This document shows positions 1 to 9,354 of a DNA stretch of 9,735 nt, in pieces. Within the stretch, counting starts at the first letter, position 1. Every line of letters starts with the position of its first letter. Where the stretch lies: NCBI GenBank assembly GCA_937959175.1, contig CALGAS010000175.1, forward strand, positions 1 to 9,735. The letters are read 5' to 3'. The notes under the pieces were generated by a model. That model was not told the DNA's origin. It ran no database searches and saw only the letters and a list, made by a program, of their open reading frames with translations. The DNA is from an uncultured bacterium. Lineage in GTDB: Bacteria > Planctomycetota > Planctomycetia > Pirellulales > UBA1268. Position numbers and translations under genes: made by a program.

Positions 1-5
1 CCTGT

Positions 6-1106
6 TCATGGCGCGGCCGCGGCCGGCGACGTCTGCGGGCGGAGGATCGTGTCGGCCACGTCGTTGCCGATCCGAATCACCCACCAGTCGCCGATCATCT
101 CCGGTGTGATCCCCCGGGCGGCGTCTTCGGCGGAAGTGTCATCCCCACTCTCGGCCGCAGGGGCAGCTGGGCGGAGGCGGGCGAAGGCCTCACGAGGCGC
201 TTCCCAGAGGCCGAGCAGCCGCTCGGTGATCGAGGCCCGCGGCTCTCCTTTCACCCAGAGTTCGATCGGCGCCCGCAGGCTGGCGGCAGCCTCGGGCATC
301 TCGCCGTCACCAAAGTCAACGTGCAGCGACCGCGCCTCGATCCATTTCGGTTTGTTGGAAAACTGCTGCCGCCGGCCGGGCACCCGTCGCGTCAACAGCG
401 AGACCGTCTCCTTCCAGGGGAGGTTGGCGTTGAGATCGGCGACGAGCTTGTCGGTCCGCTCGCTGAAGGCGGCGAGCACGGCCTCCGTCATTTCGCGGCG
501 GGCGATGGCGTCGGCCGCAGGCTGATGGCTGGCCGCTCGCCGGCTGGCGACCGACCGGACCAGCGGCCCGCAGAGCCCCGGCGGCCCACTGACTCCCGTC
601 GTCCGGGATGCCATCGAGGCATCGATCGTTCGCTCGCCCTTCCGGAAGTCGAGGCCGTCGAAGCTGATTTCACGGCGGACATCAAACTGAAACTGGCCGG
701 CATTGCTGACGCGAGCCGGGCCTTTTGTCGCCACGGTCCGGGTGTCGATGGTGCCCTGGAAGTGCAACTCGAGCACCGACTGCTGGCGATCGCCATGGGG
801 CTTCATCACGGGGTGGCCGTTGGTGGTGGCAACACCGGTGACCCGCGCGCCAAACAGGCAGCGGCTGATCGGCGTCTGCTGATCGACGATCGCGGGCGTG
901 TGCCGGCGAATGAACCCCTTTGAGACGCGGAGCACGAGCGTCCGATGCTCGAGCAGATTGTCAACCGTGCCGCCAGCCACATCGGCCACAACCGCGGAGA
1001 CAAACGTCCCGCCGGCCGGACCGCCAGCGGGTGAGTCAGCCCGGGCCGTCACACCGAAAACCAATGAGATGGCGGCGGCCGCCGCCAGGATATGCCGTCG
1101 CTTCAT
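6..1106 (-). CDS. Secreted protein of unknown function, planctomycete-type
   Basis: I cannot assign a function. The ORF opens at 1121, but the internal ATG at 1106 is preferred: it has GGGAG (1115-1119, minus strand) eight bases upstream, and it puts a classic signal peptide at the very N-terminus. That peptide is a Lys/Arg-Arg start, then an Ala/Leu-rich core, ending A-R-A before D-S-P at about residue 23. The product is then 366 residues, secreted or periplasmic. The middle has a beta-type stretch with a V-A-T-T-N-G motif and an F-Q-G-T-I segment. A basic helical part follows (A-S-R-R-A-A-S-H-Q, then E-M-T-E-A-V-L-A-A-F), and the C-terminus is Ala/Pro-rich. This layout recalls a family of secreted planctomycete proteins known to me only as hypothetical; that is recollection, not a search. 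No catalytic motif or membrane segment is seen after the signal peptide. The gene diverges from the adaptor gene at 1409. TGA stop at 6-8. Confidence 0.75.
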   Translation of the reverse strand: MKRRHILAAAAAISLVFGVTARADSPAGGPAGGTFVSAVVADVAGGTVDNLLEHRTLVLRVSKGFIRRHTPAIVDQQTPISRCLFGARVTGVATTNGHPVMKPHGDRQQSVLELHFQGTIDTRTVATKGPARVSNAGQFQFDVRREISFDGLDFRKGERTIDASMASRTTGVSGPPGLCGPLVRSVASRRAASHQPAADAIARREMTEAVLAAFSERTDKLVADLNANLPWKETVSLLTRRVPGRRQQFSNKPKWIEARSLHVDFGDGEMPEAAASLRAPIELWVKGEPRASITERLLGLWEAPREAFARLRPAAPAAESGDDTSAEDAARGITPEMIGDWWVIRIGNDVADTILRPQTSPAAAAP

Positions 1107-1408
1107 CGAACTCGCTCCCATGCGTCCTCGTCGACCCTAGTTCGGCCGGCGGGGCTGGGCAAATCGGGGAAACTCCCGATCGGGACAGCGTTCACCGAAA
1201 TCGTCATCGATCACCGCGGACTGAACAGGCTGGGCGTGCGAGGCATTTCCAATGCTGACGCGGAATTCGTCGACCGCCCACCCTTGCCGTACCCCGACTC
1301 GTAGCGGGGGCTTTTCGAGAACGAAGCTGCAGGACGGGCCCGCCGTCAGGCTCCTCACCATCCCAGACGAATCGCTTCACTGCGGAAGCCATCACGAGCA
1401 GGCTCCGT
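1107..1408. other. Divergent intergenic region with two small hairpins
   Basis: About 300 bases lie between the start of the secreted-protein gene (leftward) and the adaptor gene (rightward), so both promoters should be here. I could not pick a convincing -35/-10 pair on either strand. Two hairpins are visible: ATCGGG/CCCGAT at 1163-1180, and CCCCG/CGGGG at 1292-1309 followed by GCTTTT. Short ORFs cover the region on both strands, but none has a recognisable motif or ribosome-binding site, so no gene is called. Confidence 0.5.
1292..1315 (+). terminator. Weak terminator-like hairpin
   Basis: CCCCG (1292-1296) can pair with CGGGG (1305-1309) across an eight-base loop, and the sequence continues GCTTTT. 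The stem is short and the T run is only four bases. It sits about 95 bases upstream of the adaptor start, with no complete plus-strand gene before it. It may be a relic of a lost gene, a leader structure, or chance in GC-rich DNA. Confidence 0.2.
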
Positions 1409-2989
1409 ATGACCGCGTGTTCGAGCAGCCTCCTGGATCAATCGGCGGGGGGATCTCGGCTGTGCGTTTGCGTCGTGCTGCTGCTGGGACTCGGGATCGG
1501 AGGTTGTAGTCAGCCCCGGCCCCAGCCGCCAGCGGCTGCCACCGCGGCGGCCGAGGTGGTCGTCACGTCGCCACGGGTCGTGCGGCTGCCCGACTATCTG
1601 GAAGTCACCGGGCGGATCGACGCCGAGCGTGTGGTCGATATTCGCAGCCGCGTCACCGGCTATCTCACCAAGGTCGCCTTTGAAGATGGGCAGTTCGTCT
1701 CCAAGGGTGACCTCCTCTACCAGATCGATGACCGCCCCGCGCGGGCGAAGCTTGACGAGACTGCCGGGGTCATTGAACGCCTGCTGGGTGAACAGCGGTT
1801 TCTGAAGGTCCAGGTGGACCGCTTCGAAAAGCTGGTCGCCAAGGGGGCGGCAAGCCGGCAGGATTTCGACAGCTACCAGGCGAAACTCGAGGAGAATGCC
1901 GGCGGGCTGATCGCGGCGCGGGCGCAGCACGAGGCCGCCCGGCTCACGGTCGAGTTCTGCACGATCACCGCCCCGATCACCAGCCAGATCGGCCGCTCGC
2001 AGCTGCAGGTCGGGAATCTGATCAGCGAAAATGCGACCACCCTGGCCACGATCGTCTCGATCGACCCGATCTTCGTCTATTTCAATGTCGACGAACCCAC
2101 GTTTCTGCGGGTGATGAACCAGGCCCGCCAATCCGGCCGTGGCCCGGGGGTGGGCCGCCAGGCAACGGCGGCGGATGTCGGATTGGTTGACGATGTCGAC
2201 CGGAGTTATCCGTACCGCAGCGAGATCGACTTTCTCAACAATCAGGTCGACACCAAGACGGCGACGATCACGATGCGGGGTCGGCTCGACAATCCCTACT
2301 CGGCCGACCCCGCCGCCCCCCGCCCCCCGCTCTTCCGGCCCGGCATGTTTGCCCGCGTGCGACTGCCGCTGGGCGACTCGGTCGAGCGAACCTTCGTGCC
2401 TGAGGCGGCCGTCGGCAGCATCCAAGACCGCAAGATCGTCTGGATCGTCGGGAGCGATGACCTGGTCTCGGCCAGCGAGGTGACCCTCGGGCAGAAGCTG
2501 GGCAGCTGGATCGCCGTGGCGGCGCCCGATTCCTCCCGGCCCCTCTCCCCCGCCGACCGGATCGTGATTCGCGGCCTGCAGCGGTGCCGGGAAGGCAAGC
2601 CGGTCAGCCCGAGTCCTGCAGCGGATGACAGCCTCGATCTGGCCAGTCTCGTGGTCCCGGCAGCGGCGGCCCCCGCGCGGCCGGTGGCTCCGGCGGCCGA
2701 GGTGCCGGGCTCAGATCAATCGCCCTCTCAGCCGGAGCCCGCGGCCGGCCAGCCGGCAGCAGTGTTGCCCGAGCTCCCTCCTGCCGCCGAGTCGCTGCAG
2801 GCAACGGTGTCGGTATTCCCGGTAGTCGCGGGGTGTTTAGAATCGGATCCATGTCACAGTCAGAGGATTCGTGCAGCGGTCCCTTTCCTTCAGGCCCCGA
2901 CGACGGGGAATGGCTCGAATGGTATGCCTTGTCGCCGCAGCAACGAATCGAGGAATCCGCCAAACTGTGGGCAACGTATCTCGCCCTAG
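1409..2989 (+). CDS. RND efflux periplasmic adaptor (HlyD/AcrA-type) lipoprotein with long tail
   Basis: Membrane fusion protein of a tripartite RND efflux pump, linking an inner-membrane pump to an outer-membrane channel. It has a hydrophobic leader and a lipobox ending I-G-G-C, with Cys33 as the likely lipidated residue. The biotinyl-lipoyl domain follows (V-T-G-Y-L near residue 84, then D-G-Q-F-V-S-K-G-D-L-L-Y-Q-I-D). After it come a coiled-coil hairpin (about 110-180), the lipoyl return strand (T-I-T-A-P-I, then G-N-L-I), the beta-barrel (S-I-D-P-I-F-V-Y-F-N-V-D-E onward, with F-R-P-G-M-F-A-R-V-R), and a membrane-proximal domain ending G-L-Q-R-C-R-E-G-K-P-V. Family members usually end soon after that point. 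Here about 70 Pro/Ala-rich residues follow, and then about 45 residues (481-526) that lie over the next gene in another frame. The native stop may have been lost. No pump gene follows on this strand. The ATG at 1409 has only a poor ribosome site but gives the complete lipoprotein signal. Confidence 0.88.
   Translation: MTACSSSLLDQSAGGSRLCVCVVLLLGLGIGGCSQPRPQPPAAATAAAEVVVTSPRVVRLPDYLEVTGRIDAERVVDIRSRVTGYLTKVAFEDGQFVSKGDLLYQIDDRPARAKLDETAGVIERLLGEQRFLKVQVDRFEKLVAKGAASRQDFDSYQAKLEENAGGLIAARAQHEAARLTVEFCTITAPITSQIGRSQLQVGNLISENATTLATIVSIDPIFVYFNVDEPTFLRVMNQARQSGRGPGVGRQATAADVGLVDDVDRSYPYRSEIDFLNNQVDTKTATITMRGRLDNPYSADPAAPRPPLFRPGMFARVRLPLGDSVERTFVPEAAVGSIQDRKIVWIVGSDDLVSASEVTLGQKLGSWIAVAAPDSSRPLSPADRIVIRGLQRCREGKPVSPSPAADDSLDLASLVVPAAAAPARPVAPAAEVPGSDQSPSQPEPAAGQPAAVLPELPPAAESLQATVSVFPVVAGCLESDPCHSQRIRAAVPFLQAPTTGNGSNGMPCRRSNESRNPPNCGQRISP
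2838..2843 (+). promoter_or_regulatory. Possible -10 element (TAGAAT) for a leaderless transcript
   Basis: TAGAAT differs from the TATAAT consensus at one position and ends seven bases before the ATG at 2851. Transcription would then start at or next to the start codon, giving a leaderless or nearly leaderless message for the cassette. No good -35 is visible 16-18 bases upstream, and no Shine-Dalgarno precedes the ATG, which fits this reading but does not prove it. Confidence 0.3.
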
Positions 2990-3108
2990 GAGGCTCCCTT
3001 GACCCCGAGCCCGATCCTCAAAGTCCTTTCTTCTCTGCAGAAGAATGGCGTCAGATATCTGCTCATGGGGGGGCAGGCTTGCGTGGTGTACGGCGGAGCG
3101 GAGTTTAG
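2851..3108 (+). CDS. Small conserved-looking protein paired with nucleotidyltransferase
   Basis: An 85-residue soluble protein of unknown function. I chose the ATG at 2851; a GTG at 2833 in the same frame would add six residues but overlaps the possible -10 element. Visible parts are an acidic N-terminus, an amphipathic helical part (E-W-L-E-W-Y-A-L-S-P-Q-Q-R, then E-S-A-K-L-W-A-T-Y-L), a loop reading G-G-S-L-D-P-E-P-D-P-Q-S-P-F-F, and a basic end reading V-R-R-S-G-V. I recall short planctomycete proteins with this S-L-D-P-E-P-D...S-P-F-F pattern and R-R-S-G-V end beside nucleotidyltransferase genes; this is memory only. Its first 139 bases overlap the adaptor ORF in another frame, and its last 110 bases overlap the nucleotidyltransferase gene. 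It could be a partner or antitoxin-like protein for that enzyme, which is inference from position. An alternative is that it is a chance ORF, but the protein-like composition argues against this. Confidence 0.65.
   Translation: MSQSEDSCSGPFPSGPDDGEWLEWYALSPQQRIEESAKLWATYLALGGSLDPEPDPQSPFFSAEEWRQISAHGGAGLRGVRRSGV
2988..2993 (+). promoter_or_regulatory. Strong Shine-Dalgarno deciding a TTG start
   Basis: A perfect AGGAGG lies five bases before the TTG at 2999. It decides the nucleotidyltransferase start, since no ATG upstream in that frame follows the adaptor stop at 2987-2989. The same bases encode Gly-Gly in the small protein and include the last two bases of the adaptor TAG stop, so one short stretch serves three purposes. 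Confidence 0.75.
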
Positions 3109-3748
3109 CCGAGACACCGACATCGTCGTTGTCGCCGACCACGCCAACCTTCGCCGGCTGGAAGCTGCGGTTGCCGAGCTTCAGGCCGAAGTGATCGCGG
3201 TACCACTTTTTGAAGCCCGCCATCTCCAGGCCGGCCTTGCGGTCCACTTTCGCTGCCACGCTCCAGAGGCCGCTGGCATTCGTCTCGATGTGATGAGCAC
3301 CCTTCGCGGACTGCCAGAGTTTGAGACCCTTTGGTCGCGAAGGACAACCATCGACGTGGCGGGGCAGCCGATCGAACTTTTGGCACTCCCCGACCTCGTG
3401 ACTGCAAAAAAGACGCAGCGTGAAAAAGACTGGCCGATGATCACCAGGCTTCTCGAGGCCCATTGGATGCAGACCCCTCGGCCGGCATCTGATGCTGTGA
3501 TCGCATTCTGGCTGAGCGAACTGCGGACCCCGAACCTGCTGATTCAGGCCGCCGCCGACTCCCGAGACATGGCGACCCACCTCAGCCGGCAGCGGCCGCT
3601 GCTCATCGCCGCCATCGCACGCGACGAGCCGGAAGTCCGCCGTAAACTTCGAGAGGAACAGGAAGCTGAGCAGGCGGCAGATCGGGCCTACTGGCAGCCG
3701 CTGAAGCAGCAACTCGAGGCCCTACGGCTCTCCCGTAGGAACGACTGA
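2999..3748 (+). CDS. Polymerase-beta-fold nucleotidyltransferase (AbiEii-like/MNT-like)
   Basis: A 249-residue protein with the signature of the nucleotidyltransferase superfamily. An N-terminal helix and strand (V-R-Y-L-L-M) lead into Gly24-Gly25. Thirteen residues later comes D39-T-D41, matching GG-x(9-13)-DhD, and a third acidic residue is Asp97 in I-R-L-D-V-M. A later L-P-D-L-V-T-A-K-K-T-Q-R-E-K-D-W segment (about 130-145) resembles the K-x(n)-K-D motif of AbiEii/DUF1814-like proteins. The C-terminal third is charged and helical (R-R-K-L-R-E-E-Q-E-A-E-Q). Such enzymes transfer nucleotides to RNA or protein, and several are toxins or antitoxins; the substrate cannot be read here. The start is TTG at 2999 with AGGAGG five bases upstream. 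The next ATG (3065) would delete the first helix and strand of the fold. The first 36 codons are dual-coded with the small protein. Starting at the stop of the adaptor ORF, it is probably co-transcribed with the small gene. Confidence 0.85.
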   Translation: MTPSPILKVLSSLQKNGVRYLLMGGQACVVYGGAEFSRDTDIVVVADHANLRRLEAAVAELQAEVIAVPLFEARHLQAGLAVHFRCHAPEAAGIRLDVMSTLRGLPEFETLWSRRTTIDVAGQPIELLALPDLVTAKKTQREKDWPMITRLLEAHWMQTPRPASDAVIAFWLSELRTPNLLIQAAADSRDMATHLSRQRPLLIAAIARDEPEVRRKLREEQEAEQAADRAYWQPLKQQLEALRLSRRND

Positions 3749-3841
3749 CCGGCCCGTCCACCGGCAGGGGCGAGCTCATGCAAGTCCACCATCAAGAGGG
3801 ACATCTTTCAGGGACCGAGAGCCGAGCTGCCCGTGAAATGA

Positions 3842-3987
3842 GCGTCGGGTACGCACTGGTGCGACGGGCCGTCGATCGCCTGCGTCACCGACGGCGTCTT
3901 CGTGCCGCCTGCAGAGCAAGCAGTCCCTTTCGCACCGCCGACGTTCATCCCAGCCCGGCCTTTTCCCCCAAGCGATCTGGCCGCGCT
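3842..3987 (+). pseudogene. Fragment of an IS91-like transposase
   Basis: One frame, opening after a TGA at 3839-3841, reads H-W-C-D-G-P-S-I-A-C-V-T-D-G-V-F-V-P-P, then A-V-P-F-A-P-P, then S-D-L-A-A-L. In IS91/IS801-type rolling-circle transposases, an H-x-H motif sits just before a short C-V-T-D-G-V-F segment, and a D-L-A-A-L-like helix follows. Here the histidines are largely replaced, the frame has a stop upstream, and the similarity ends where the hairpin at 3989 begins. Only about 48 codons of a protein normally near 400 residues remain, so it cannot be active. The family call is from memory of motifs and could be wrong; a search with the translated frame would settle it. Confidence 0.45.
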
Positions 3988-3988
3988 G

Positions 3989-4029
3989 GGGGTCTGGCTC
4001 ATTTTCCGTCAGGAAATGTGCCTGACCCC
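3989..4029. repeat. REP-like imperfect palindrome (GTGCCTGACCCC core)
   Basis: The left arm at 3989-4007 (GGGGTCTGGCTCATTTTCC) and the right arm at 4012-4029 are complementary apart from two T/T mismatches and one bulged T, around a GTCA loop. A third related piece, AAATGTACAGGCAC, lies at 4042-4055. Short palindromes with this core look like the REP sequences that IS200-like tyrosine transposases mobilise. No such transposase gene is in the window. It sits exactly at the end of the transposase fragment. Confidence 0.55.
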
Positions 4030-4199
4030 TTCTGGGCGGCAAAATGTACAGGCACCGTTTGAGTAAACCGGCCATTCTGGAGAGTGCTTTTGACACCCGG
4101 GAGATGAGAGCACGTGACTCACGAGCCGATCATCAGCTCGGTCATCGCAGCAGACGTGCCATAGGCCAGGCTATCGTTCCTGCCTCACCGCTCCAGTCC

Positions 4200-4751
4200 C
4201 TACGCAAACGTGATCTGGCGGTCGACTTCGATCTGGCATCCATCAGCGAGCGTCAGGGAAAAGTTTTTTGCCAAGGCGATATCACCTGAGTGATCGAGGA
4301 AGCTGCCTTGATCGCCGAGTTCCAGCCACTCGATCGTCTTCTTCACTGGATCGACCAGCAGGTAGTGGCCGACACCGGCACGTTCATAAAGGATTCGCTT
4401 CGCGGTGCGGTCCTTTTCGGCAGTCGCGTCGCTGAGAATCTCGATCGCCAGCGCCGGTGGCCGCTCGAGGTGTCGGCCCGGTTGGCCACCGCAGACCACC
4501 ATGACATCAGGCCGTACCACGGTGTCGTCGCTGACGATCCAATCGAGTCCGGCGTATGTGGCACACGAGCAGCCCTGCGCCTGCAGACACGACTCAATTT
4601 GAAACACGAGTTTGGCCGCCGCCCGCTCGTGTGGCCCAAGTGGTGAAGGACTCATGGCCACGGCGGTACCGTTCCAAAGCTCCCAGTCGCCCTCCCACTG
4701 GAGGTAGTCGGCGACCGAATAATGCGGCTCGTATCGCGGTACAGTGGCCAT
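4200..4751 (-). CDS. Uma2-family (DUF820) PD-(D/E)XK nuclease-like protein
   Basis: A 183-residue protein of the Uma2 family, a restriction-endonuclease-like fold common in cyanobacteria and planctomycetes with no settled role. The motifs appear in order: Y-S-V-A-D-Y-L near residue 11; W-E-L-W-N-G-T-A-V-A-M-S-P-S-P (23-37); an H-E-R-A-A-A-K-L helix; R-P-D-V with Asp82 of the PD motif; I-E-I-L-S with Glu104; then D114, K118 and Y-E-R-A-G-V-G-H-Y-L-L-V-D-P (122-135). The conserved acidic and lysine positions are therefore present and the length is typical, so the gene looks intact. I chose the ATG at 4751; a TTG at 4766 in frame has no better ribosome site. It faces away from the desaturase gene and probably stands alone. 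The TAG stop is at 4200-4202. Whether it is an active nuclease cannot be told from sequence alone. Confidence 0.88.
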   Translation of the reverse strand: MATVPRYEPHYSVADYLQWEGDWELWNGTAVAMSPSPLGPHERAAAKLVFQIESCLQAQGCSCATYAGLDWIVSDDTVVRPDVMVVCGGQPGRHLERPPALAIEILSDATAEKDRTAKRILYERAGVGHYLLVDPVKKTIEWLELGDQGSFLDHSGDIALAKNFSLTLADGCQIEVDRQITFA

Positions 4752-4975
4752 CGCGGGAGTGTACAAAGAGGCAGTTTTGGAAGCAAGTAGGAGAACGCTC
4801 TGTGATGAGTGGCCGTTGCTTGATCGATGCCGCGGCCCGTGTTCGCCGTCCCGCCGCGAGGCAGGAACGTGCCGTCTCCCAAAAATCGTCTTTTCGGCTA
4901 TCCTTCAGCACCTCGTGATCGCGCCGATACCGATGGCCTATTCTTCGTCTGTTTCCCGGATCATACCTGTTCTCC

Positions 4976-4983
4976 GGAGAGGA
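4976..4983 (+). promoter_or_regulatory. Shine-Dalgarno supporting a GTG start for the desaturase
   Basis: GGAGAGGA lies five bases before a GTG at 4989, in frame with the desaturase. The frame is open back to an ATG at 4827, but that longer start has no such site, and the extra 54 residues have no family counterpart. Confidence 0.65.
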
Positions 4984-4988
4984 TTGCT

Positions 4989-6145
4989 GTGCCGAGTAGC
5001 TGTGATCTGGAAGATCCCCCGTCCGTCGCAAGGAGCGGCAACGCTGCAGCCGTCAGCCCGCCCGCGAAGAACCGGTATCCGACGAAGGCGGAAGTGCTTG
5101 CTGTCATTCCAGAGGAGTGTTTCCACCGCAGCGTGATCCGGTCGTCGCTCTCTTTGCTCATCTCCCTGGCCATGACGCTGGGCAGCGGAGCCCTCGCGTA
5201 CGCCTTCATTCCGCTGACGTGGGCCTGGCTGCCAGCGTGGATCGCCTATGCCGTCGTGGCGGGCACGGCCGCCACGGGCTGCTGGGTCGTCGCGCATGAG
5301 TGCGGCCATCGGGCGTTTGCCAAGCAGAACTGGCTGCAGGACGCGATCGGCTACTGCCTGCACAGCAGCCTGCTGGTCCCCTATTTCTCCTGGCAGCGGA
5401 GCCATGCGGTGCATCATGCCCGCACCAATCACCTCGACCTCGGCGAAACCCACGTGCCGGCACGTGACACGACCCCCGGCGGCAAAGCCTGGCAGTGGTG
5501 GCAGGACACGATCGGTGACGAGGCGTTCGCCATGGTCCTGATCACCATCCACTTTCTGATCGGATGGCCCCTCTACCTGTTGACTGGTGCCACCGGCGGG
5601 CCGTCTCGCGGCACCACCAACCACTTCTGGCCGGCCTGGCCATTCTCCGCCGCTCTCTTTCCCGGCGGCTGGACCCGCAAGGTCTGGCTGTCAGACATCG
5701 GCGTCCTCGTCGCGGTCGCATTGCTCGGCTGGTGGGCCTATGCCGCGGGGGTTGCCCCGGTGCTCGCCCTCTACGTCGGCCCCTATCTGGTGGTGAACTT
5801 CTGGCTGGTCCTGTACACGTGGCTCCAGCACACCGACGTCGACATTCCGCACTTCGACGACGAGGAGTGGACCTGGGTCAAGGGAGCCTTCATGACGGTT
5901 GACCGTCCCTACGGGGCGATTCTCAACTTCGTGCATCACCACATCGGCAGCACGCACGTCGCCCATCACATGGACGCCCGGATCCCGCACTACCACGCCG
6001 TCAAGGCGACGCAGGCCCTGCGGGAAAGCTTCCCGGAGCTCTATCGGTTCGACCCGACCCCGATCCCGCAGGCGCTCTGGCGAGTGGCGACGCGGTGCCA
6101 CGTCGTGTCCAAGGGGGACGAAGGCTGGACGTTCGCCGGGCGGCG

Positions 6146-6152
<7 letters not shown>
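4989..6152 (+). CDS. Membrane fatty-acid desaturase, delta-12 (FAD2-like)
   Basis: An integral membrane di-iron enzyme that should introduce a cis double bond into membrane acyl chains. All three histidine boxes are present: H-E-C-G-H (103-107), H-A-V-H-H (139-143) and H-V-A-H-H (323-327). Hydrophobic pairs lie before the first box and between the second and third. The family resemblance is to plant and fungal FAD2 proteins: I-P-E-E-C-F-H-R-S-V-I-R-S near 40-52, G-W-P-L-Y-L, L-S-D-I-G-V-L, Y-T-W-L-Q-H-T-D, E-E-W-T-W-V-K-G-A, T-V-D-R-P-Y-G, and I-P-H-Y-H-A-V-K-A-T after the third box. With the GTG start at 4989 the protein has 387 residues, the usual length. Regiochemistry (delta-12, omega-3 or other) cannot be fixed from sequence. 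The TGA stop overlaps the pump gene's stop tail to tail by seven bases. Confidence 0.9.
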
Positions 6153-9322
<3,170 letters not shown>

Positions 9323-9354
9323 CAGGATGTTCCGCTCGCCGGGCTGGAGGAGCC

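Larger units (their letters stand above)
3749..4199. other. Decayed accessory DNA without an intact gene
   Basis: About 450 bases separate the nucleotidyltransferase stop from the Uma2 gene stop. The left half holds a transposase-like fragment and the middle a REP-like hairpin, both listed separately. The right part (about 4062-4199) shows only small inverted repeats such as CGAGC/GCTCG near 4120-4138 and ATAG/CTAT near 4162-4175. Short open frames on both strands have no motif. No clear terminator with a T run is seen for either flanking gene. Confidence 0.5.

Noticed and set aside
321..923. Plus-strand open frame of 200 codons opposite the secreted protein
   Set aside because: No signal, motif or ribosome site. 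The minus-strand frame has a proper Shine-Dalgarno and signal peptide.
1163..1180. ATCGGG/CCCGAT hairpin as a terminator or operator
   Set aside because: Six-pair stem with no T run on either side and no repeated copy nearby; chance is likely in DNA of this composition.
1137..1361. Short minus-strand ORF in the divergent intergenic region
   Set aside because: A readable 74-codon frame, but with no motif, no Shine-Dalgarno, and competing frames of similar length on both strands.
1355..2425. Minus-strand open frame of 356 codons opposite the left adaptor
   Set aside because: Its translation is dominated by Arg, Asp, Gly and His repeats typical of antisense GC-rich coding DNA, and the plus frame is a clear adaptor.
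2837..3712. Long open frame on the minus strand (291 codons) opposite the nucleotidyltransferase
   Set aside because: The plus strand carries the Gly-Gly, Asp-x-Asp and third-Asp motifs in the right order, while the minus frame has no motif and no ribosome site. It is a GC-driven shadow.
3776..4096. Minus-strand ORF of 106 codons across the decayed region
   Set aside because: It is a translation of the REP-like palindrome and the antisense of the transposase scrap; no independent support.
4827..4988. Upstream extension of the desaturase frame to an ATG at 4827
   Set aside because: The extra residues show no resemblance to desaturases, and a GTG at 4989 has a good Shine-Dalgarno and gives the usual family length.
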